From Mesaphorura yosii (lineage: Eukaryota; Arthropoda; Collembola; Poduromorpha; Tullbergiidae), in NCBI GenBank assembly GCA_009869945.1, contig WIXG01000445.1:1-55521 (forward strand): a stretch of DNA of 55,521 nt, given 5' to 3'. A model generated the notes under the pieces. The model made no database searches, was not told where the DNA came from, and worked only from the letters and a program-made list of their open reading frames with translations. Below, in pieces: positions 12,721-21,453 of this stretch; within the stretch, counting starts at the first letter, position 1, and every line of letters starts with the position of its first letter. The position numbers and the translations under genes were made by a program.

Positions 12721-14377
12721 ATGAGTTCTAAAGTAGAATCATAAATCTTTATGGTATTATCTTCTTTTTTCACACTACTCAAGAATAAGTTGTAATAGTG
12801 AAGCTGAACAACGGAGCAACAAAATATTTATGCATATTTTAGTACTTGTACTGTAATATTTCCTTCAATCTCTTTTCATTTCTGCAGCGCTCGTAAAAAC
12901 CAACGCTGCAGTCTTCAGCTTGGCGAAATTCACTTTTAAAATCAATGTTCAGGAAATGCCAAATGCTTTGTCAACACTCGACCGCCTTTTTGTAACTTTC
13001 GGCATGGCACTCCAAAATAAGTACGCATTGCGAGCGCACTGAATCTGGTCAGTAGAACTCTGGCTTGATTGGATCCTGCGAATCGCGAATGCGAACTGAA
13101 AAAGTGCGTTGGTCAAACTTGATATTGAAAGGTTCACTTACTCACGACTCACGAGACACAACTCACGCAATTTCCTCCGGTTCAAAGCCGACGTCCTCCG
13201 AGATTCAAGATAATAGTTTCGAAATATTGCATTGTTACCGGAAGTTCATCGGTCCAGATTTGAAACTTGAAAAATATTGCTTTCAATAGAAAGACCATGA
13301 ACCTCGCCCAGTTCAAACGACAAGTGCTGAATATTCCGTCGCTGAGAGCAGTATATTATGGACAATAAGTTGAGACAGGGCTAAAGGCCACGAGCAGGCT
13401 GTTTATAGTAATACTTTCTGAGGCAAAAGGCACAAAGATGATAGGAAATGGGAGTTTGGGAATTGAAATTGGTTTAGCTCACGACTCCAGACTCTTTTCG
13501 CACAAACTTGGAGGTGATATCATAAAAGCGGTCGTTTGGTCCGTCGGAGTTTAAAAATGTCCCACCTAAACTGTTCATTTTACATTTTTCCTGTTTCTTC
13601 TCCGCCGGCCCCGTTTTCTTTTGTGAGTCTGAGTTCCTTATTTTACTGACAAAGAAACGCAGAGCAAAGATTGCTCGGAGCTATTTATGTACTTGGTGGA
13701 GGTAACTAGCATGCGACGACCGACGCGACCGCGGCCTGGACGGCCCCGAGCTCGTATGTCTTGGCGCGGAGAGAAAGTAACCAGAAACTGTCAATGTGGG
13801 AAGCCTATTCCGTTAATATACTGATGTCATACATTATACTGATAGCACTTTCGCGTTTCACCCGTCCGTCTTGCAACCCGTACGGCTGCCTCTACGCTTA
13901 CTTTCCACTTACTCCTTCCGCGGTTCACTAAATGTTCCCAAGCACTAAGTACGACAGGAACCACGGAAGAATTGCGAGTTTGTAGTTTGTAGGTTTCTCG
14001 ATCCTCGGTTCGAGTGAAGAATTTCCCAGCACAAAATTTGAGAAACTTCAAAATTACTTTTTGCGACAATAATGCGTTTTTGTGAAGACGCGAACGAGGA
14101 AGCGTGCAGCGAAGCACTACGACTGCAAAGTCCTCGAGGGTCGCATTTTAGCTTTGAGGACGCTATTTTTTGCGGAAGATGAGCTCGAATGCGAATATTT
14201 TCCTTTAATTTCAAGTTTAAGATAAATATTTATGTAGGATGCTTCAAAACATGATGGCGATGGCAAAGGGCAATGGCAATTCGCAATTCTTTGTGCTGCT
14301 CGTTTATTCTTTGTGTTGCGTTCGTCATCTGCCAACATTGTTATTGTGACAGACTCTGCATTGATTATTGCACTTAT
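12721..14377. other. Intergenic, nothing recognised
   Basis: Short frames only. A GC-rich patch around 13700-13770 stands out in base composition but shows no coding frame or structural signal that I can support. Confidence 0.5.
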
Positions 14378-14712
14378 TATAATAACAGCAAGATTTGCTA
14401 GGGCGGCGCGGCGCAGAAGACTCGTGAGTAATCTAATGATCGGCAGAGCCGTGCGCAATTATTCGCTCGGGCTCGTGGGCCGCAGTAGTAGTGATGATCC
14501 CATTGGCCTCCTCCGAGCTGCTTCGGCTCCACATTTGTTGGGCGAGCCGCAGAGTGAGTCGGTCGTTGATGAGATTGTTGTCGTTCCATCATCATCAGCG
14601 AATGGAATCTGACAAAATTCATTTGGGTCCCAGGCAAAATGAGCACCAGACCGCTGACTCTGTGACCGAGGGATGACATTCGCTGCTCGCTCCGACTTGG
14701 ACCCGAAGAATC
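14378..14712 (-). pseudogene. Decayed copy of the defensin-like exon
   Basis: On the minus strand this stretch is clearly homologous to the defensin-like exon at 19412-19756, with long near-identical runs. The C-terminal frame keeps the first four cysteines of the pattern (spacing x8, x3, x9), but then stops after four more residues, so the terminal Cys-x-Cys is lost, apparently through a small GC-rich insertion. Upstream of the cysteine domain the two copies differ by a one-base deletion and a one-base insertion that partly cancel, so about 50 residues are read in another frame. The splice acceptor of the intact copy has no counterpart here. In the cysteine part third codon positions differ most (7 against 5 and 4), weakly supporting past coding on this strand. 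A functional shortened variant cannot be excluded. Confidence 0.6.
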
Positions 14713-15075
14713 AAAAAATTAATTGACAGCAACCTCAACTGAATTAATTGAAGTATGCTAATATTATTATCGGCCTCAAAGAAATCACCGATTGAACTCA
14801 TTTCACTGCGCACGGTGAAGAGGCTCCGTGTTCTTTTATAACTATGACCACCCACCCATCTCGATTTGTTTGTTATTATGACAGAATCGACTCGGCTGCA
14901 AACTGCAATTGCGATCCTCGATCCCAGATCGTTTTCTCTTCATTCTCATTTCGGACGTTGAAATGAGCGGTCGGTTAATTTTCTCAAGTCTGCATTTGCT
15001 CTGCATTTTCCGATTCTTCGGTTCGAAGACCTAACTTCCTAATCAAGTTGTTCGTATAAGTAGTTCGAGGTGGCC

Positions 15076-15696
15076 ATGAATACGCGCTCCCGAGTAAGTT
15101 CAACTTAAAGTGAATCCTTCGTGAAATCGAAATCCCTAATCTAATCTTTTGCTTTTCCTGTCTGGCTGATCCATAGGCTCGGGCTACTGTTGCTGCGGCG
15201 AAAGCTCGAGATTCAGATGGTGCCATCAATCAGAAAGCGTTGGCTCCCGGTGGTGAGTTTCTTAGCCCTCCTTGTCCGTGTCGACGAAGAGGTCAGAAAT
15301 CTTAACCGTGCTCTTCTGATTTTAGAATTGAACGCTAATTCTGTGGAAGACGGAAGCCGTAGCCGAGCCCTCAATGGACGAGATCGTCGTCGTCGCCGCA
15401 GCCGCAAGCATCGCAGTCGAAGCCGTCGTCGCCGCACTCGTGGTACCGAAGACGAAAGCCGTAGCCGAGACCGCAATGGACCAGATCGTCGTCGTCGCCA
15501 CAAGAAGCACCGCAGCGGCACTCGTGGTATCAAAGACGGAAGCCGTAGCCGAGGCCGCGATGGACCAGATCGCCGTCGTCGCCATAAGAAGCACCGCAGC
15601 CGCAGTCGTCGTCGTCACACTCGTGGTACTGACGACGAAAGCCGTAGCCGAGGCCGAGATGGACGAGATCGCCGTCGCCGTTCTCGAGACAAGTAA
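15076..15696 (+). CDS. Small Arg/Ser-rich (RS-domain) protein
   Basis: Three exons join in phase: 15076-15093, 15177-15252 and 15326-15696, giving 154 residues. The start is the ATG at 15076 in a favourable context, followed after six codons by a gtaagt donor. The first 35 residues are Ala-rich; the rest is dominated by Arg, Ser, Asp and His in alternating RS and RD runs arranged as about four tandem copies of a 28-34 residue unit. RS-type domains are known from splicing factors and nuclear-speckle proteins, where serine phosphorylation controls interactions. No RNA-recognition motif is encoded, so it would be an SR-like protein rather than a classical SR factor. An AATAAA lies about 190 bases past the stop. 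The same DNA is also open in another plus frame as an Ala/Val-rich protein, but only the RS frame is continuous across the introns. Confidence 0.75.
15346..15690 (+). repeat. Tandem repeat encoding the RS units
   Basis: About four direct copies begin at 15346, 15448, 15532 and 15631. Full copies are 99-102 bases, the second lacks 18 bases and the last is partial. All length differences are multiples of three, so the frame is kept. Each copy starts with a gaagac-like acidic codon pair followed by agccgtagccga. Confidence 0.8.
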
Positions 15697-15888
15697 TCAT
15701 CTCATCTCAACTCAACGACGACCGATCGAACATCTCTGGGGTGGACTTTGAAGAAGTAGGACGTTATAACTCTTTTGTAACGGAGTGGACTAAATTTCAT
15801 GTAACGAATATAACGCTTAATCTTGTTAACAATTATAACATTTGTGGAATGAAATGGATTGATGAATGTAACAATTAAAACGCGTGAT

Positions 15889-15894
15889 AATAAA
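15889..15894 (+). promoter_or_regulatory. Poly(A) signal of the RS-protein gene
   Basis: A canonical AATAAA lies 193 bases downstream of the stop codon in an AT-rich stretch and is the most likely 3' end signal for the RS-protein gene. Confidence 0.55.
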
Positions 15895-17309
15895 CAAACA
15901 AAAAATACATCTTTCCTTTGGGTTCTATCCTTTTATTCTTTTTAACTCTGTTTACTCTTCTTACTTTACTTTCGCTTCAAGTTCAGAACTTTTACAAATT
16001 AGCAATTCTAGAAGCGGTTAAGTTAGCGTAGCGCAGCATCAATTCACTTCGTGTAGGGGTCATCTCTTCGTCGGCTGTTCCGTTGGGACAACCGTTTGCG
16101 GATCGGCTTACATTTTAGTTGTCAGCTCTGAAAGATTACAAATGCGAGAAAGACATGAGTGGTCAGAAGAGAAGATTTTCTGATAAGGTCACTACACAGA
16201 ACGAGTATTACACGTTTCTCATTTCTCGCATAAAATTCCAAATCGGGACATATTGGGACTGGACTGGTCTGGAGTGAACTCGAAAGACAGTCAATTAAAG
16301 TGAAAATAATACAGACGACATCAATAAACACGACTTAACTCGAGAGTCAATAGTCAACATTCGACCATCACACAACAATACTCAATCTCAGTCAAGCACA
16401 TTTTTAGCAATACTGCGCTGGACACGGGACGACTGGACAGACGCCTATACCCAGACGGAAACACACGAGACGAGCTCCACAATGGTTTCAAAGAATGTTC
16501 TTGTTCTACCTTTGCCCTTTGTAGGCGGGTTACTGAATTCAAGTGTCAGTGTTTGTAAACATCGACATGACGAAAGAGCCAGTCATTCCTCCCTACATTT
16601 AAGGGCTGGCTGGCTGGTTGGCTCGCTATGGCTCGTGGCTGTGATTAACTGGAGGTAATTCAATAGATACGCCATACGTGCTTGAGGGATTGCTAACTGG
16701 GTCAATGACATGTGAATGTGTGGAGAGGCCTGAGCATGGGATTTGGGGGTTGGGGCTTGAGCTTGAACAAACGAAATGTTTACAAGGCTTATTGGATCAG
16801 ATCATGTCATGGATTCGAATTCCAGATAAGAAGACAAGACTACCAGACGGGAATGAGGTCGTAAAAGATTAATGCAGAATAGAAGTGGCGGTGGCAGGCA
16901 CAGGCAGTGATAGTTAAAATTGCAACATGGAGGGTGCAGGATGCAAGAAACGATGCAGGTGCGGAGGGTTCAAGCAGGGCCCTGGTTAAACTAATTTGGT
17001 GTAAGGTCTACAGTGTGGAAGCAGGATGGAAGTGACAACTACAACAATGAGGACAACGAGCAGGAAGGCTAGTAAAAGGACGTGCCAGCTAAAACTGGAA
17101 GTGTAGATTTGTGAAGCCGGAGCAACTGCAAATGAAAGAGAAAAGATTAGATTGCACTAATTTAAAGCTCTAATTCTTCTAATAATGACACCGACACCTT
17201 ATTAATCATTGTGCTGTGTTAATGGTAATGAGTGATTACTCATTACTGATGAGATTTAGGCTACCAGAATGCGAGCTCGCAAGCAGCAGGCAGAGGAAAT
17301 TCATAAGCC
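15895..17309. other. Intergenic, nothing recognised
   Basis: This lies between two convergently transcribed genes. Only short frames are present; 16678-16872 is open for 64 codons but has no splice context or recognisable motif. Confidence 0.5.
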
Positions 17310-17315
17310 TTTATT
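17310..17315 (-). promoter_or_regulatory. Poly(A) signal of the secreted-peptide gene
   Basis: An AATAAA on the minus strand lies about 33 bases after the stop codon of the secreted-peptide gene. A second AATAAA at 17343-17348 overlaps the stop codon itself. Confidence 0.6.
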
Positions 17316-17347
17316 TAGCGGCGCGTCAGCGCAAAGTCAAGCTTTAT

Positions 17348-18007
17348 TTAATTTTTCGTAACGGGAGATTCAGAATTTGGTAATCTTGATTTTCTTCTCG
17401 TGTACGGTTCTGGTCAGGACCCCAGAACAATTAAAACTGGAGAGTATCTTCGCGACAGCCTCCAATGCCATTTAATAAGTTGAAAATCGTGAAAACTTTT
17501 ACTGCCTACCATTTTGCTGTCTCGGGGTTGTTTTGATTTCGTCGATTGACGCTGGCTCTGCAAATGATCAATTTAGAAAATCAGCATGTCTAATTTCCAT
17601 TAGGGTTGGCTTTCAGCGTTTTATAGCAAGGCGTGGAATTTACCTGGCGTTGTCGTTGTCGTGGTCCGCCTTCTCCGGGGTTTTCTCGTTGTCGTTCTGT
17701 AGAAATTCTTGAGCGAATCAACCAGGAACTTGTCACCTCCACCTTTAATATCCGGAGCTACTTCGACACAGTCACCGGTCTCTGTCCTTCGTGACCCTTC
17801 GGGGCAATCTGCCTGAGGTTTCACTGGCACACTGAATACTGAGCGGATGCGGCGTGAGCGGGAGACCGTGTTCTGTTCACTGCCATCGCTAATCACAGAG
17901 TCTACGCTTCCGCTGAATGGAAGCACGAATGAATCACCGAACTTGAGACATATCACAAAAATGATAAGAAGGCTAAGAATCCAATGCACAGGCGTTGACA
18001 TCTTCAT
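17348..18007 (-). CDS. Secreted peptide precursor with GBP/ENF-like two-cysteine loop
   Basis: Three minus-strand exons join in phase 1 with GT-AG introns: 18007-17644, 17557-17510 and 17409-17348, giving 157 residues. The start is the ATG at 18007; a hydrophobic signal peptide follows, probably cleaved near residue 26. A furin-type RSRR site is at 50-53. Then comes a loop with cysteines at 68 and 80, spaced C-x2-G-x2-R-T-x2-G-x-C. This equals the spacing of insect growth-blocking peptides (ENF cytokines), which act on hemocytes and growth. Downstream are a Thr-rich stretch interrupted by basic residues (105-120) and a basic C-terminus. Unlike typical GBP precursors, the loop lies mid-protein rather than at the very C-terminus, and the flanking aromatic residues of the family are absent. 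A generic cysteine-loop secreted protein is the alternative. Secretion is well supported; the cytokine assignment is inference. Confidence 0.7.
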
Positions 18008-18471
18008 CTTCAATGTGCGATCCTTCGAATTCCACGCAAAATCTAGTGAAAAGTGGCACCGTATTAAGGTTATGCATATGCGTTACAGGTACAGTCTTTC
18101 CATAGAATTAACCAAAGTTAAATATTAAATTATTATTATTGTTAAATGTTAAATAATGCTTTGTGCACAATGTAAATTATACTAGGGTATAACTTTGGAA
18201 TTAACGAAGATGCCAGCGTAGGTTTTGATCTTTCTATTTCTACTAACGTATCACAACTTCCGATTACGCCTTTTCCAACTTGGCAACGGCAAAACTCAGG
18301 GTTCAAGGCTCTGGCTTCGGTCACCACGAGAAGTCGCAAACTAATGAGAACTGGGCATGTCGGATGAGATCTATAAATGCTGTATTTGAGCTATAGAAGA
18401 CACTTCAGAACTTATCACCTCGTGCGGGCGTATCTCCGCAGACAAGTTCGGGTGCGATCATTTGCAGGTAC
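18008..18471. other. Upstream region of the secreted-peptide gene
   Basis: This stretch immediately precedes the minus-strand secreted-peptide gene and should hold its 5' untranslated region and promoter. A cactag about 45 bases before the ATG could be a splice acceptor of a 5' untranslated exon. No TATA box or other element could be assigned. Confidence 0.4.
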
Positions 18472-18997
18472 TCACTCGTAAATTCCTGCACTGATAAGCG
18501 CAGGACGTGTGAATACTTGGGCGATGACGACGAAACACGGTTGAGGCTCACTCTTTACATACATACTGCAATGCGGATTTAATTGGAAATTGACTGACGG
18601 CTTAGAGTGGAATGTTTCCTTGAAAAGTGTGAAAAATTGGACCCAATATCTGACTTCCATGTCACTGCTCGTGCACGTCGAAGTGTCGACAGTCGACGCT
18701 GATCTCTCCGTGCGTAAGTACAAGTAAATAAGAAATATGTAAAGCTGAGGAATGAAGGTGATGACGATGACGAAGAGCCCAGCAATTAAGCGTACTATGA
18801 GATACAAGCTCCAAGCACAATCGCACACATGGACACACATAAATGATTCCAATACAGATGATATTGTTAATTGGAATTGGAAGAGGTGCTCCATAACACT
18901 CATCGCGTAACAGCCAAGAGTTGCTGATGGGAGTTTGACTATAAAGTTAGCACCATGTAAGGTAATTACACAGCGGCAGACGGCACGATTCGTCACC
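18472..18997 (-). other. Possible exon with hydrophobic segment
   Basis: The minus-strand frame is open for about 174 codons and begins directly after a good acceptor (attttcag ending at 18998). It lacks an ATG at its beginning, as an internal or terminal exon would. The translation has a strongly hydrophobic stretch of about 30 residues in the middle, several cysteines before it and a Ser/Thr/Cys-rich part after it. I recognise no family and found no partner exon. A chance open frame is a real alternative. Confidence 0.25.
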
Positions 18998-19411
18998 TGA
19001 AAATTACATACTGGGATAGATTATCATTACTGAATTGTGGATTCCTCATACTCTTTTTAATCTCGCCGAGACGGCGGCATTTCCTAACGTAAATGAGTGT
19101 CGGCATCGGCACTGCAAAAAGCACAACACGCAACACTCAAATGCCAATTTTTACGAGATGATTGAGAAAAACGGCAGCGCTCTAACTGCATTGCATTGTG
19201 TCAGCTTCCAGTGCATATTTTATGTAATATTGCGTCAGAATAATTAAAAATAGGCTCAAGTACTTGTAAATATTTTTGCATGCCATGCTTCACGCTTGAT
19301 GCTTGATGTAAGTCAGTTCGGAATCCTTTGATATGGAAGTTATGTCGAGTTTACCGCAAATATGAAACAACACTCCTTCTTTACTGCTCCCTTATTGTTT
19401 GCCGTCACCAT
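18998..19411. other. Intergenic, 3' side of the defensin-like gene
   Basis: This follows the stop codon of the minus-strand defensin-like gene. An AATAAG lies close to the stop, but no canonical AATAAA was found. Nothing else was recognised. Confidence 0.4.
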
Positions 19412-21453
19412 TTACCAAGTACAATAACAAGAATTGCTTGCGCAGGAGATCCGCGGATAATTTAATGACCGGCAGAGGCGTCTGCATGTATTCGCTCGGT
19501 CTCGTGGGCCGCAGTAGTAGTAATGATCCCATTGGCCTCCTCCAAGCTGCTTTGACTGCATTTTTGGTGGCCAAGTTGCACGCAGGGTCGTTGATGTGAT
19601 CGGTGTTGTCTTTCCATCGTCATCAGCTAATGGAATCTGAGCAAATTCATTTGGGTCCCAGGTAAAAATGAGGTGTCCATTGCCAGCGCCAGTGTCAGGT
19701 GGAGCCCGTGGCCGAGGAATGAGCATTCGCTCCAATTTGCGTACCCGTCCTTGCATCTGATAAGTCTATTTAAAGCAAATGTAGTCATTAGCCAATTCGT
19801 GGAACTCCAGCGCTTAGTTCAACGAGCAAGGCCACCTGTGACTTGCTGATTAGCAAGCTTTACCACACGCAGCGCTGATTCCGTTTTCCGTATTTGCAAC
19901 CAACTCCGCTCTTATTTATTTGCGCACTTGGCCGACAAAAGAATCTTCTTTTTCCGAGTATTTTATTTCTAGGTCGCTAGGAAAAAGGAAATGTGAAAAT
20001 GCGATTCGAGGACAAAAGAAAAGAAAAGAGAAGGCCATTATGCTAATTACACCTTGCAAGCGTTCGCGTTCGAAGTCTTCTCTTGCCCCTGCACCACGTG
20101 AACCAATTATTAAAACCCAAATCAACGGCAAGAGCGAAAGTATATTTGCTTTGGGGCGCCGCTGCTGCTGGCACGACACGCATTCGATTTATCATTCCTG
20201 ACCCGTGAAATGGTGAAATCAAAGGAACAACGAAGACCTTGCGAATGCAGCTAGAAAGTCTCTTTTCTAATTACCTACTGCGCCACACCAGATATCTCTT
20301 AAAGTTTGAATCTCATAACGCCCGCGATATTCAGGTCTAACTCCAGTTTTATACGCAAGCAAATGTGAAAAGTTAGAATTCTGTTCACGACTCGAAAAAT
20401 TCAACTTTCCCATCTTGCATTTAGTTATTTTGTATCATCACGTCATTTTTGTCGAAACGAAACACCTTTTTACACACTTTCTTCTCTGGTTTTAGCTCGT
20501 TATTTTTCAGGTCTAGTTCCTTTTTCCCTGGAGACTGCAAAACAAATGACTGGACACGCACACCTTGCCTTGCCGTGCTGCCTTCTGCTCTGCGTGCGCT
20601 GGCACTGGCACTGGCACAGTTCATGAATGTATAAATATAGGAAAATAAGAAAACAGAAACGAAAGCGACACGAGAAAATGAGCAAAGCAAGAGACTTTTC
20701 GCATTCCGCTCAGCAGAGAGTCAATAAAGCAGTCAAAGCAATGCAAAACAGAGAAAGTCGTGAAAAGCAACAAGAGATTTGACTCAGATCTCAAACACTC
20801 AAGACTCAGAGACAAGAATTAACATCAAGAAGTAAAAACTTTTCCCTTTCGCGCGTAACGCACGGCCAAAAATTGCAATGAACCATCCAACTTCAACGGC
20901 TACGCAATTCGCAGTCACAATTTTCGCTCTCGCTACTGGTGTGTTCACTTTGATGTCATTGCCCACGGTCAGTAAGCTCGCAGTCTAATTAACACCGTGG
21001 ACCAACTAAGGGCAAGGTGTGAATGCGAGTTGTACTGCGACGTTAATGGGAAAGACGTCAAAGAAGTAGTTACGCTAGTTCAGTATGCTACCGACACAGA
21101 CACGTTGTCCGACTTACATTTAAGTTTTCCTGCTCATTTGCCTGTTTTCGTTCTCGCCACAGCCGTAGGGGCGGTCCCTCTCCCTCACTCGCCTGCGAAT
21201 TGCTGCCCGCTCTGGGTGAGGACGGTATCAGGACTCTACTTGATTCTGGTTCCTCGTCATGATTATCACGGCCACCAGCAGCAGCAACGTCTTCGACTTT
21301 CTCTACTGCCCTTTGTTGTTCTACTAGTCGTGGGTGTAGAGCAAAGGCCCGCGGAGTTTCTTCTTCCACGGCTTGAACGATATTGAAATTCAAAGCGGCG
21401 GGCAGGATGAGGAGTGCGAAATTAATTAAGCAAATTGTTAAACTCATCATCAT
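19412..21453 (-). CDS. Defensin-like (CS-alpha-beta) secreted precursor
   Basis: Two minus-strand exons, 21453-21118 and 19756-19412, join in phase 0 to give 226 residues. Exon 1 starts with ATG, encodes a hydrophobic signal peptide (about residues 1-28) and a long hydrophilic, acid-rich propeptide, and ends at a strong gtaagt donor. Exon 2 follows a cag acceptor; an alternative acceptor nine bases upstream keeps the phase. It ends with six cysteines at 194, 203, 207, 217, 222 and 224, spaced x8, x3, x9, x4, x1. This fits the invertebrate defensin scaffold, whose known members are antimicrobial or ion-channel-acting peptides stabilised by three disulfides. The usual Gly-x-Cys before the fourth cysteine is absent, and no clear dibasic cleavage site precedes the domain. 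The 1.4 kb intron contains nothing recognised. A decayed copy of exon 2 lies about 5 kb away at 14378-14712. The exon join is inferred from phase and splice signals. Confidence 0.6.

Noticed and set aside
14313..14612. Plus-strand frame across the decayed defensin-like copy, conserved with 19399-19599
   Set aside because: Codon-position differences between the two copies fall mainly on the second position of this frame, unlike real coding; it is a shadow of the minus-strand frame.
15374..15751. Ala/Val-rich 125-residue frame
   Set aside because: Alternate-frame reading of the RS repeat; it does not connect through the upstream exons.
19916..20179. Minus-strand frame with a signal-peptide-like start inside the defensin-like intron
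   Set aside because: It starts at GTG, has a stop just upstream and no ATG, and a possible 36-base exon within it rests only on weak splice sites.
20997..21386. 129-residue plus-strand frame
   Set aside because: Antisense shadow of the signal-peptide and propeptide exon, which has better composition and splice signals.
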